The notes beneath the pieces were generated by a model that had not been told where the DNA came from, did no database searches, and saw only the letters and a program-made list of their open reading frames with translations. Below, one piece after another: positions 1-7,706 of a DNA stretch of 64,000 nt (its first letter is position 1; each line of letters starts with the position of its first letter). Location: positions 124,001 to 188,000 of the forward strand of contig JBCCQN010000001.1 in NCBI GenBank assembly GCA_039024315.1, written 5' to 3'. The translations under genes were made by a program, and so were the position numbers. This stretch comes from JBCAWW01 sp039024315. Its GTDB lineage: Bacteria > Bacteroidota > Bacteroidia > J057.

Positions 1-261
1 GAAAAAGCCTCTCCTCTTGAGGAGTGGACCCCAACAGATTGGGCCGCCGCCTTGGCCGGGAAAACGGGAGATGCCTGTAATCTGATCGTGAAAATGCGGA
101 AAGGAGACAAAGTTGACCCCAATGACATCGGCCGTGAACTGGCAGATTTGGTGATCTATGTGGATTTGATGGCTTCTCGCCTTGGCCTAGATTTAGAGAA
201 AGCGGTCGTACAAAAGTTTAATGAAACCTCCGCTCGTCAAGGCAGCGAAGTACTGCTTTAA
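1..261 (+). CDS. MazG-like nucleotide pyrophosphohydrolase, 5'-truncated
   Basis: The reading frame is open from base 1, so the start lies outside the window; 86 residues remain. The tail carries the DIGRELADLVIYVDLMASRLG helix followed by a KFNETSxRxGSxxLL end, which is the second metal-binding helix and C-terminus of MazG-like all-alpha NTP pyrophosphohydrolases. This family hydrolyses (d)NTPs to monophosphates and pyrophosphate, as nucleotide-pool cleaning. The first EExxE metal-binding helix would lie partly upstream, so activity cannot be judged. The following gene is on the opposite strand and convergent. The family call is fairly safe; the substrate is unknown. Confidence 0.7.
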   Translation, partial: EKASPLEEWTPTDWAAALAGKTGDACNLIVKMRKGDKVDPNDIGRELADLVIYVDLMASRLGLDLEKAVVQKFNETSARQGSEVLL

Positions 262-507
262 TCTTCAAGGGCTTAGCCAAAAGTTCTTAGTGATAAGGCG
301 TAAAACGCTTCAAGATTGGTCATTTCTAATCATCCAGAACCTATTTTGGCCACCTAGGGCTCGGCGATAAAACCGGCTTTACAAGTACTAAGTAGAAAGT
401 ACTCAGTAAAGAGAAAAAAGGCCATATTGATCTATTCCCCGAATCTCCCTAAATACTGAACGCTCTTGTCTAAGTATATGACAAATTGCTTTATACTCTC
501 TACTCAC
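262..507. other. Gene-free stretch between convergent genes
   Basis: No credible ORF or RNA gene is seen. It holds one copy of the AGTACT-type dispersed repeat (about 381-420) and an isolated GAACGC at 458-463 without a flanking hairpin. Confidence 0.5.
381..420 (-). repeat. AGTACT-type dispersed intergenic repeat, copy 1
   Basis: Contains AGTACTAAGTAGAAAGTACT. Its reverse complement aligns with the sequences at about 9886-9922 and 50393-50446, sharing the order TCTCT - TACTTTCTAC - AGTACTT. This copy lies in the opposite orientation to the other two. Confidence 0.6.
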
Positions 508-1932
508 TCAATAGTTCTCATAAAGGTCTCGCAACAGTTTTTCGATATAAGGTTTGACTACACTTGAAGAAAAGCTATAGTGGTTTTGCATGATGCTGAA
601 TATCAGCACTCTACCGCTTTTGGCCTTGAGATAACCACTCAGATTATGATTATTACTGAGTGTTCCCGTTTTGGCAAATACATAGGGGCCAAACTCTCCT
701 AGGTAGTATTTTTCTAAGGTTCCTGAGACTCCACCAGCAGGTAATAAGCTAAACAAACGACTAGTATCCATCTCTTGATACAGCTCGTTCAAAATCCAAA
801 CTAAATCTCTCGGACTCACCAAATTGTATCGACTTAAGCCGGCTCCATCGACCCATCGGGGAGGATCGGGTAGGGGAGATAGCAAAGAATCAAGACTGTA
901 GCGAATCATTTTGTCGCTATTGACACTCTCTAAATTTGTTGCTGCACACATCAGGAGCAATTGCTCCGCGAAAAAATTATCACTGTTGAGCAACAAATAT
1001 TGGTATAAGCTATCGATATGCCTCGAATAAAAGATGGGCAGCGTATCGGAAAGGCTAGTTCCCATCCATGGTTGGACCTCTTGGTGGAGCGTGTCCCCCA
1101 GCAAACTCAGCATGAGGCCTTCACTAGTTTGGAAAGGAATGGGGACTTCCCAACCTGTACCGAGCAATTGTTCGGGATAATAAAACGTATTGCTGTATCG
1201 GTCACGCCTAATCTTTTGATATTGATTGTCTTGCATGGGGCTCAGGCTTAACCGATTAGGACGAATAGAGGCGGTGTTCTGCGCAGCAGGCAAACTAATA
1301 GTGGCTAAGTTGCCGTAAAGCGGGAAAATACTCCTTTCCGCTGCGAAAGGATATAAATAATCTTCCCAAGCCCAACCTGGAGCCCAAGCTACTACCTTAT
1401 TGGCCGCAAAATCTATGAAAATAGGGCCTTTATGCTGACGTAAAAAACTATCTGCTAATTGTGTTGGAAAGTCAGGATGCAAAAAAGTGGGATCGCCTAA
1501 TGGCTTGATAATGAGGCTATCGCCCATGAATTTATACCTGAAACAAGGTACAGAGTCTGCCAATAATTGGCTTGCTGTATAAAAACTAAGCAGCTTGGTA
1601 TTGGAGGCAGGAGTAAAGTATTTATCTGCTTGATAATCATAGATAAATTTCTGCTGGTCAGGGGAGTAGATAGCAAGACCCGTAAAATGTTGCTGCAAAA
1701 TTTGGGGAGACAATAAATTTTGCTCGAAGCTCCGCTTTACCTTACTTCTAAAGCTGAGGCCGCAGCTACTCAATCCTAGCCCTAATCCCATAAAAAGGAG
1801 AATAGGTAGTATAATCGATGTTCGAATATTTTGGTGAGTAATAAATTTTGTTAATGAATGTAAGAGTTTTGGAAAAAACGTATTCATTCGATTGGATGAA
1901 CTAAATAGTTTGAGATATAGGGATTTTATCAT
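508..1932 (-). CDS. dacB: D-alanyl-D-alanine carboxypeptidase/endopeptidase (PBP4 type, peptidase S13)
   Basis: A 474-residue periplasmic DD-peptidase that trims or cleaves peptidoglycan cross-links. All three penicilloyl-serine motifs are visible: SxxK as SNTK (about residue 110), SxN as SDN in LLNSDNFFAEQ (about 315), and KTG in FAKTGTLSNNHNLSGY near the C-terminus. The N-terminus is long: hydrophobic residues around 40-56 lead to a possible lipobox LSSC, suggesting a lipoprotein anchored in the inner or outer membrane. Methionines at 16 or later could be the real start. It is divergent from the T9SS gene at 2000, with a 67-base spacer. The family is secure; the start and anchoring are less certain. 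The symbol is used in the family sense. Confidence 0.88.
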   Translation of the reverse strand: MIKSLYLKLFSSSNRMNTFFPKLLHSLTKFITHQNIRTSIILPILLFMGLGLGLSSCGLSFRSKVKRSFEQNLLSPQILQQHFTGLAIYSPDQQKFIYDYQADKYFTPASNTKLLSFYTASQLLADSVPCFRYKFMGDSLIIKPLGDPTFLHPDFPTQLADSFLRQHKGPIFIDFAANKVVAWAPGWAWEDYLYPFAAERSIFPLYGNLATISLPAAQNTASIRPNRLSLSPMQDNQYQKIRRDRYSNTFYYPEQLLGTGWEVPIPFQTSEGLMLSLLGDTLHQEVQPWMGTSLSDTLPIFYSRHIDSLYQYLLLNSDNFFAEQLLLMCAATNLESVNSDKMIRYSLDSLLSPLPDPPRWVDGAGLSRYNLVSPRDLVWILNELYQEMDTSRLFSLLPAGGVSGTLEKYYLGEFGPYVFAKTGTLSNNHNLSGYLKAKSGRVLIFSIMQNHYSFSSSVVKPYIEKLLRDLYENY

Positions 1933-1999
1933 ACGCTCACAAGTTAAACAATCACCCTTGTTTGTACACTAATTAAGTTAAAGCTTAAAATCACACCTC

Positions 2000-4900
2000 A
2001 TGCGAAAAACTACTATTGCCCTAGCAAACTTGCTAGGGGCAGCAGGATGCCTATTCCTGATTTTTCAGTTAACGCCTTCCCCACACAAGATTCAGAAAGT
2101 TCCTAAAATCAAAGCGATTGAAGCCGCTATTGAGCAGGAATTTGAAATGACCAAAGACCCCGCACTCAATGAAGTGCCCCGAGATCGTCTGATCGAAGCG
2201 AGAGCCTATGCAGATAGGCTACGTCGTGATCCAGACTTTACGCGCGCTGCGATTTCGGGTATCAATTGGTCAGAAAGAGGCCCTGACAATGTATCTGGCC
2301 GTACACGTGCTATCTTGGTCGATGATGCTGATGCCAGTGGAAATACCATCTGGGTAGGTAGTGTAGGCGGAGGTCTATGGCGGACAACCAATGGATTGTC
2401 AAGTAGTCCCAATTGGACACCTATCAACGATCTTTTTGATAATATTGCAGTTTCCTCTATCGCCCAAGATCCATCCAATAGTTCGATCATGTACTTTGGT
2501 ACTGGCGAAGGCTTCTTTAATGCGGATGCGATTCGCGGATTAGGCATTTGGAAAACCACCAATGGCGGTACGACATGGACTCAGCTTAGTGCGACTAATA
2601 ACAGTACCTTCTACTATGTGCAAAAGCTTCTGGTAAACAATAATGGCGATTTGTTTGCCCTTACTCGCGACGGAGGGATTCAACGTTCAACCAATGGCGG
2701 GTCTAGCTGGAGTCAGGTATTGGGCACTTCAACTGGTGCAAGTTCCAACCGCGCGGCTGATATCGAAAGAGCTTCTAACGGAACCCTGTACGCTACTATG
2801 GGGCTTTTCCAGACGGATGGGATCTATCGTTCCACCAACGGTGGTAACAGTTGGACTAAACTAACGGGTGGTGGGCTGCCTTCTTCTGGGTATCAACGGA
2901 TTGAACTAGCCTGTGCGCCATCTAACTCAAACCGAGTATATGCGGTCTTCCAAGGCACCAATTATGATTGTTCGGGTATTTATCGTACCGACAACGCCGG
3001 TTCATCCTGGACTTCCCTCCCGGTACCTGGTGCCTTTGGAATGTCCAATTTTTGTCGCGGCCAGGCTTGGTACGATTTGATCTGTGCCGTCAATCCTGGC
3101 AATGCCAATCAGGTCTTTATTGGCGGTATCGATGTACTAGTTTCCAATAATTCGGGTTCTAGTTGGTCTCAGGTCTCCCAATGGTATGGCGGTGGTGGCT
3201 ATCAGTATATGCATGCTGACCAACACGCCATGGTTTTTGATGGCTCAAGTAGGCTGTATTTTGGTAATGATGGGGGGATCTATCGCAGTACCAATGCGAG
3301 TAATTCTATTCCTTCGGTTACGGGTATCTTTGATGACTATAATGTTACGCAATTTTACGCGGCTGACCTTAGTCCAACCTCTGGTTCAAATGTTTACCTA
3401 GCGGGTGCTCAGGACAATGGTACCCATCGTTTTACTTCGGCAGGGATGAACTCCACTACTGAGGTAACCGGTGGTGATGGTGCCTTTTGCCATATCGACC
3501 AAACCAATAGCGCCGTACAGATCTCCTCTTACGTTTACAACAACTACTATATCACCACCAATAATTGGGGGAGCCAGACTAGCCGTTCCATCGGTAATAA
3601 TGCTGGACGTTTTATCAATCCTACTGATTATGACGATGCTAGCAATGTCCTTTATGGTGCTTACACGGGTGGCAACTACTCTTATATCACTAATGTAGGT
3701 AGCTCTAATAGCACTGGTACCCGCAGTATTTCTGCCTTTGCTGGGAGCCAAGTGAGTAGTGTTACGGTTTCACCGAACGTTAATAATCGAGTCTATTTTG
3801 GCCTAGATAATGGTGATATTGTTCGGGTAAATAATGCCAATACTGGGAGCGCCTCTGGTTCAGTGATTCGCAACGGTACTGGCTATGTTTCTAGTGTGGC
3901 TGTAGAGGAAGGTAACGAAAACCACATGCTCGTCACCTATTCTAATTACGGCGTGGTGAGTGTTTATGAAACTACCAATGGTGGTGGTTCTTGGACGAGT
4001 GTTGAAGGTAACCTACCAGATATGCCCATTCGTTTTGCCATGTTTGCTCCTGGCCAATCAGATCAAGCTCTCCTCGCTACTGAATTAGGAGTGTGGAGTA
4101 CGGACAACCTCAATGGCGGTTCGACCAATTGGGGGCCTTCTAACGGCGGTCTCGCCAATGTGCGTACTGACATGATCAAGTCTCGTAGCAGCGACAATAC
4201 TGTTTTAGCGGCAACCCATGGTCGCGGTCTCTACACGACTGATTTCTTTGCTGGTAGTACTGGTGGTGGCGGTTCTTGTGCCTCTACGGTTACTTCCTTC
4301 CCCTATAGCGAAAGCTTTGAATCTGGTCTTGGGGCTTGGACCCAAGCTGGCGGTGATGACCTAGACTGGACACGCGACAGTGGTGGTACACCTTCTAATG
4401 GTACGGGACCTTCTACCGGTGCTGATGGCAGTTGGTATATGTATATCGAGGCTTCTTCGCCTAACTATCCTTCCAGAACGGGCATTTTTGAAAGTCCTTG
4501 TTTTGACCTCAGCGGTCTTAGCAGCCCAGAGTATAGTTTCTCTTACCATATGCTAGGCTCTGCCGTAGGTACCGTTTCCTTACAAGTCAGCACCGATGAT
4601 GGGAGCACTTGGCCTACTACTCTTTGGACCGAATCTGGCGACCAAGGCTCTGCTTGGAATGCCACCACGATTGATCTCTCTGCTTATGCAGGCAACACCA
4701 TTAAGCTGCGCTATGTGGGTACTACTGGTAGTAGCTGGCAAGGAGATATCGTAATTGATGCGATTAGCTTATCTGAAAGCAGTGCCGGAGGCGGTGGTTG
4801 TGCGGGTGCAATTACTAGCTATCCTTATAGCGAAAGCTTTGAGTCTGGTATCGGAGCATGGACCCAATCTGCAGGCGATGATATCGATTGGACACGGGAT

Positions 4901-6076
4901 AGCGGTGGAACGCCCTCTAGCGGAACCGGTCCTAGTACTGGAGCCGATGGGGCCTGGTATATGTACATCGAGGCTTCTGCCCCTAACTATCCTTCCAGAA
5001 CGGCTATATTCGAAAGCCCCTGCTTTGACCTAAGTAGCCTTACCAGCCCTGAATATACTTTCTCTTATCATATGTTAGGCTCTGCTGTAGGTACCGTTTC
5101 CTTACAAGTCAGTACCAATAATGGTTCTTCTTGGCCTACCACCCTTTGGACCCTGTCCGGTAATCAAGGTTCTGCTTGGAATGATGAGACAATTGACCTC
5201 TCCTCCTATGCCGGTAGCAGTATTAAACTGCGTTATGTGGGTACTACTGGCTCAAGTTGGCAAGGAGATATTGTGATTGACAATATCAATCTTGATGAAG
5301 CCGGTGCCGCTGGCTGCCCGACTATTGACTTCAATAGCTACACCATCAATTCTTATGGAGGCAGTCAAGACAATGGCTCAAGCCAAATACAAGATGGCGG
5401 GGCAACGATCTTTTTGCAAAACAATGCTTGGAAATCCATCACTTACCCTTATACAGTTACCGCTAATACCGTAGTAGAGTTTGACTTCCGTAGTACGCTG
5501 CAAGGGGAGATTCACGGGGTCGCTTTTGATAATGATAATTCTATCAGCAGCAACCTGACCTTCAAAGTTCATGGTACGCAAAACTGGGGCTTTACGGACT
5601 ATGACAATTACAGCCCCACTGGCTGGACTACTTACGTAATCCCAGTTGGGGCTTTCTATACTGGTACCTTCAATCGTCTTTGCTTCGTGGCGGACCATGA
5701 TGCTAGTCCCGCCAATGGGAACGCTTATTTCCGTAATGTCAAAGTCTATGAAGGTAGCTGCAGTGGTAATGTACCTGTCTTACCCACCTCCGGTCTAGTG
5801 CCTCACCTGAGCGATGAAGTAGGGCCTTTGCAAGTGAACGCTTATCCTAATCCATTCCATCAATCCTTTACGATTAGTACTTCTGGGGCAGAGGGAACGG
5901 TAGAGGATATGGACCTGAGTCTTTATAACAGCCTTGGGCAAGTGGTCTTACGTCAAGTGCATGTTACCAATCAAACAGAAATCCGAGTACCTGATCATCT
6001 CGGTCCTGGAGTTTATATTCTCCGGATCAGCAGTGAAGGCTATGTCTCTGAGCAAAAGTTGATCAAAACCAACTGA
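2000..6076 (+). CDS. Large T9SS-secreted beta-propeller protein with two MAM-like domains
   Basis: 1358 residues. An N-terminal hydrophobic segment (about residues 7-25) serves as signal peptide. Residues about 65-750 hold at least seven BNR/sortilin-type blades, recognisable by YRSTNGGxSW motifs, as in VPS10/Xyl-glucanase-like propellers. Two near-identical domains of about 165 residues follow (about 758-930 and 933-1104), each starting SYPYSESFESG-like and resembling MAM/concanavalin folds, then another beta-sandwich. The last 80 residues (from AYPNPF) are a type A T9SS sorting domain that directs the protein through the outer membrane. Function is probably surface binding or polysaccharide attack; no catalytic residues were identified. 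A strong terminator follows at 6097. Confidence 0.85.
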   Translation: MRKTTIALANLLGAAGCLFLIFQLTPSPHKIQKVPKIKAIEAAIEQEFEMTKDPALNEVPRDRLIEARAYADRLRRDPDFTRAAISGINWSERGPDNVSGRTRAILVDDADASGNTIWVGSVGGGLWRTTNGLSSSPNWTPINDLFDNIAVSSIAQDPSNSSIMYFGTGEGFFNADAIRGLGIWKTTNGGTTWTQLSATNNSTFYYVQKLLVNNNGDLFALTRDGGIQRSTNGGSSWSQVLGTSTGASSNRAADIERASNGTLYATMGLFQTDGIYRSTNGGNSWTKLTGGGLPSSGYQRIELACAPSNSNRVYAVFQGTNYDCSGIYRTDNAGSSWTSLPVPGAFGMSNFCRGQAWYDLICAVNPGNANQVFIGGIDVLVSNNSGSSWSQVSQWYGGGGYQYMHADQHAMVFDGSSRLYFGNDGGIYRSTNASNSIPSVTGIFDDYNVTQFYAADLSPTSGSNVYLAGAQDNGTHRFTSAGMNSTTEVTGGDGAFCHIDQTNSAVQISSYVYNNYYITTNNWGSQTSRSIGNNAGRFINPTDYDDASNVLYGAYTGGNYSYITNVGSSNSTGTRSISAFAGSQVSSVTVSPNVNNRVYFGLDNGDIVRVNNANTGSASGSVIRNGTGYVSSVAVEEGNENHMLVTYSNYGVVSVYETTNGGGSWTSVEGNLPDMPIRFAMFAPGQSDQALLATELGVWSTDNLNGGSTNWGPSNGGLANVRTDMIKSRSSDNTVLAATHGRGLYTTDFFAGSTGGGGSCASTVTSFPYSESFESGLGAWTQAGGDDLDWTRDSGGTPSNGTGPSTGADGSWYMYIEASSPNYPSRTGIFESPCFDLSGLSSPEYSFSYHMLGSAVGTVSLQVSTDDGSTWPTTLWTESGDQGSAWNATTIDLSAYAGNTIKLRYVGTTGSSWQGDIVIDAISLSESSAGGGGCAGAITSYPYSESFESGIGAWTQSAGDDIDWTRDSGGTPSSGTGPSTGADGAWYMYIEASAPNYPSRTAIFESPCFDLSSLTSPEYTFSYHMLGSAVGTVSLQVSTNNGSSWPTTLWTLSGNQGSAWNDETIDLSSYAGSSIKLRYVGTTGSSWQGDIVIDNINLDEAGAAGCPTIDFNSYTINSYGGSQDNGSSQIQDGGATIFLQNNAWKSITYPYTVTANTVVEFDFRSTLQGEIHGVAFDNDNSISSNLTFKVHGTQNWGFTDYDNYSPTGWTTYVIPVGAFYTGTFNRLCFVADHDASPANGNAYFRNVKVYEGSCSGNVPVLPTSGLVPHLSDEVGPLQVNAYPNPFHQSFTISTSGAEGTVEDMDLSLYNSLGQVVLRQVHVTNQTEIRVPDHLGPGVYILRISSEGYVSEQKLIKTN
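3766..3780 (-). repeat. GCGTTC hairpin element in CDS (GAACGT variant)
   Basis: GGT-TTC-ACC then GAACGT with outer C-G pair, in the propeller gene. Confidence 0.45.
4285..5300 (+). repeat. Tandem duplication of a MAM-like domain within the CDS
   Basis: Copy 1 spans about 4285-4770 and copy 2 about 4810-5295. The two copies share long identical peptides such as SRTxIFESPCFDLS and YHMLGSAVGTVSLQVST, and several identical DNA runs (for example around 4545-4590 and 5065-5110). This indicates a recent internal duplication. Confidence 0.85.
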
Positions 6077-6096
6077 TTGCTCTAAATACAATTCTA

Positions 6097-6125
6097 AAAA
6101 CGCCCACCTCTCAGGTGGGCGTTTT
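6097..6125 (+). terminator. Rho-independent terminator
   Basis: Perfect 9-bp stem CGCCCACCT / AGGTGGGCG with loop CTC, flanked by A5 upstream and T4 downstream, 21 bases after the stop of the propeller gene. Confidence 0.92.
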
Positions 6126-6157
6126 GCTTTTTGCCATAAATTTTTCATCATGCCAGC

Positions 6158-7381
6158 ATGAAAAATCTCTCCCTGTTGAGCTTGGTATGGCTATGTATAT
6201 TGGCTTGTGGAACCCCCGAGAACCCTGACTCCTTGGTCTTGGCAGATATCTTGACTAATCAAGGTGGAATCATAGAAGAGCTGCGGCTGAATTCTGCTAA
6301 GTATCGACTGCAAATTTTGTATACGAAGATTGATCGCAAAGAGGATCAAACTCCAATCTTTACCTCCTATGGCTATCGCACCAATCATGAGCCTTATTTT
6401 TATCCAGCCAGTACAGTCAAAATGCCGGCAGCTTTGCTAGCACTCGAAAAGCTCAATCGATTAGGCATTGATCCCTACACTCCCATGCTGACTGATTCAG
6501 CAACTGTTGGTCAGACTGCTGTAATTGCCGATTCTTCCGCCGAATCCTTATTGCCCTCAGTGGCGCATTATGCTCGCAAAGTGTTTCTGGTCAGCGACAA
6601 CGATGCCTTTAATCGTCTTTATGAGTTGTTGGGTCAAGACTACCTCAACGATTCTCTACACCATAAAGGGTATAAGGATACCCGAATTGTACATCGACTA
6701 TCCATCGCCCTTAGTGAGGAGCAAAATGCTACTACCAATCCAGTTCGCTTTATACAGGGAGACAGTTTGATTTACGAAAAAGCCTTATCCAAAAATGAAA
6801 AGATCTATTGGGAGGACGAAAAAATGTTATTGGGACAAGGAGAAATGAGGGGCGGTGAGTTGATCTCCGAACCTAAGGACTTTGCCCACAAAAATTTCTT
6901 TCCTCTCCATGAACAACAGCAAATGCTTCGAGCCATATTTTTCCCTGAATATGTGGGTAATTACAGTTTTGACCTTCGACCAGAAGACTACAATTTCCTA
7001 TACCGGGCGATGGGGGAGAGGCCAAGAGAATCAGCCTACCCATCATACGACGACAGTCTTTATTACGACGGCTACGTCAAGTTTTTTATGTTTGGGGATA
7101 CGCATGACAGCATTCCGGATCATATTCGGATCTTCAATAAAGTGGGGGTTGCCTACGGCTTCCTAACCGATAATGCCTATATCATCGATCTTGAAAATAA
7201 TATCGAGTTTATGCTCAGCGCTACCTTATGGGTCAATGAGAATCAGATTTTCAATGATGACCAATATGAATATGACTCCCTCGGCTTTCCTTTCCTTGCC
7301 AAGTTAGGATATGCATTTTACGATTATGAGCTGCGAAGAGAGCGCAAGATCCAGCCGGACCTTAGCAAGTTTTGGCCTTAG
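6158..7381 (+). CDS. Serine hydrolase lipoprotein of the class A beta-lactamase-like fold
   Basis: 407 residues. The signal peptide ends in a lipobox (CILACG), so the mature protein starts at a lipidated Cys. The active-site SxxK is STVK in FYPASTVKMPAALLAL (about residue 88), the second motif is SDN in LVSDNDAFNRLYE, and the third is KVG (in NKVGVAYGFLTD) in place of KTG. This pattern fits the serine hydrolase superfamily that includes class A beta-lactamases and peptidoglycan-acting enzymes. At 407 residues it is longer than true beta-lactamases (about 290), and it lacks an obvious omega-loop ExxLN, so resistance should not be assumed. It is isolated, with terminators or repeats on both sides. 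Confidence 0.8.
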   Translation: MKNLSLLSLVWLCILACGTPENPDSLVLADILTNQGGIIEELRLNSAKYRLQILYTKIDRKEDQTPIFTSYGYRTNHEPYFYPASTVKMPAALLALEKLNRLGIDPYTPMLTDSATVGQTAVIADSSAESLLPSVAHYARKVFLVSDNDAFNRLYELLGQDYLNDSLHHKGYKDTRIVHRLSIALSEEQNATTNPVRFIQGDSLIYEKALSKNEKIYWEDEKMLLGQGEMRGGELISEPKDFAHKNFFPLHEQQQMLRAIFFPEYVGNYSFDLRPEDYNFLYRAMGERPRESAYPSYDDSLYYDGYVKFFMFGDTHDSIPDHIRIFNKVGVAYGFLTDNAYIIDLENNIEFMLSATLWVNENQIFNDDQYEYDSLGFPFLAKLGYAFYDYELRRERKIQPDLSKFWP

Positions 7382-7387
7382 TAGCCC

Positions 7388-7402
7388 TGCTTCGCAGAAC
7401 GC
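7388..7402 (-). repeat. GCGTTC hairpin element
   Basis: TGC-TTC-GCA then GAACGC; outer C-G pair also forms. Intergenic. Strand is that on which GCGTTC reads 5' to 3'; the same convention is used for the other copies. Confidence 0.8.
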
Positions 7403-7467
7403 TGAGGATGTCGAATCTCCTACCTGACCTTCCCGAGCCCTAGTCGAGGGACCTTTGTCGTTATTCT

Positions 7468-7482
7468 TGCTTTGCAGAACGC
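7468..7482 (-). repeat. GCGTTC hairpin element
   Basis: TGC-TTT-GCA then GAACGC: same arms as 7388 with one loop change. Intergenic. Confidence 0.8.
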
Positions 7483-7494
7483 CTTTCTCTTCAG

Positions 7495-7524
7495 ATCCCG
7501 CATCGCATTTCATTTGTGCGGGAT
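7495..7524. repeat. Inverted repeat / hairpin
   Basis: ATCCCGCA (7495-7502) pairs perfectly with TGCGGGAT (7517-7524) across a 14-base loop. There is no T-tract on either side, so it is not a typical terminator. Confidence 0.6.
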
Positions 7525-7567
7525 GACTTTAGGGGCATTTTACCTAAAGGATTTATGAAAAGCCATC

Positions 7568-7603
7568 ATACCGGAATGCGAACGTCGTAAGCATATCCGG
7601 TAT
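7568..7603. repeat. Long inverted repeat / hairpin
   Basis: ATACCGGA-ATGC (7568-7579) pairs with GCAT-A-TCCGGTAT (7591-7603), giving 12 pairs with one bulged A and an 11-base loop. Possibly a relic of a small mobile palindrome. Confidence 0.65.
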
Positions 7604-7626
7604 CTATTTGGGTTGAGCAAAATTGA

Positions 7627-7641
7627 GCGTTCTGTGAAGCA
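7627..7641 (+). repeat. GCGTTC hairpin element
   Basis: GCGTTC then TGT-GAA-GCA; one G-T wobble pair. Intergenic. Confidence 0.7.
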
Positions 7642-7676
7642 GAAACCTTTAGTTTAGTGCCCTTTGCCATTATTCC

Positions 7677-7691
7677 TGCTTCGCAGAACGC
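7677..7691 (-). repeat. GCGTTC hairpin element
   Basis: TGC-TTC-GCA then GAACGC, 16 bases beyond the stop of the lamin-tail gene. Intergenic. Confidence 0.8.
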
Positions 7692-7706
7692 TTATCCTTG
7701 CAAGAC

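Larger units (their letters stand above)
7387..7490 (+). repeat. Composite dispersed repeat, copy A
   Basis: Starts and ends with TGCTTCGCAGAACGC-type elements (7388-7402 and 7468-7482) and holds the internal module CTAGTCGAGGGACCTTTGT (7431-7449), which recurs at about 22999 and 27567. Confidence 0.7.
7625..7693 (+). repeat. Composite dispersed repeat, copy D (short)
   Basis: Bounded by a GCGTTC element at 7627 and its inverted partner at 7677, with CCTTTGCCATTATTCCTGCTT resembling the right half of copies A-C. Confidence 0.5.
7382..7706. other. Gene-free 325-base stretch rich in repeats and hairpins
   Basis: No ORF of note. It contains four copies of the 15-base GCGTTC hairpin element, two copies of the composite dispersed repeat, and two larger inverted repeats at 7495-7524 and 7568-7603. 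It lies between two convergent genes and probably acts as a 3'-end region for both. Confidence 0.7.

Noticed and set aside
458..463. GAACGC near 458, and similar lone hexamers at 5709, 14352, 25290, 35158, 38875 and 55894
   Set aside because: No complementary arms beside them; treated as chance matches.
2826..2843. CGTTCCACCAACGGTGG, which looks like a hairpin element
   Set aside because: It arises from the RSTNGG peptide of the BNR repeat, recurs there without pairing (2683), and lacks the leading G.
3398..3751. Pair of overlapping ORFs in and against the propeller gene
   Set aside because: They lie wholly within the BNR-repeat CDS and contain repetitive Ile/Val/Thr without a motif.
6158..7381. 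Annotation as an antibiotic beta-lactamase
   Set aside because: SxxK and SDN are present but the third motif is KVG, the omega-loop Glu is not evident, and the protein is over 100 residues too long.
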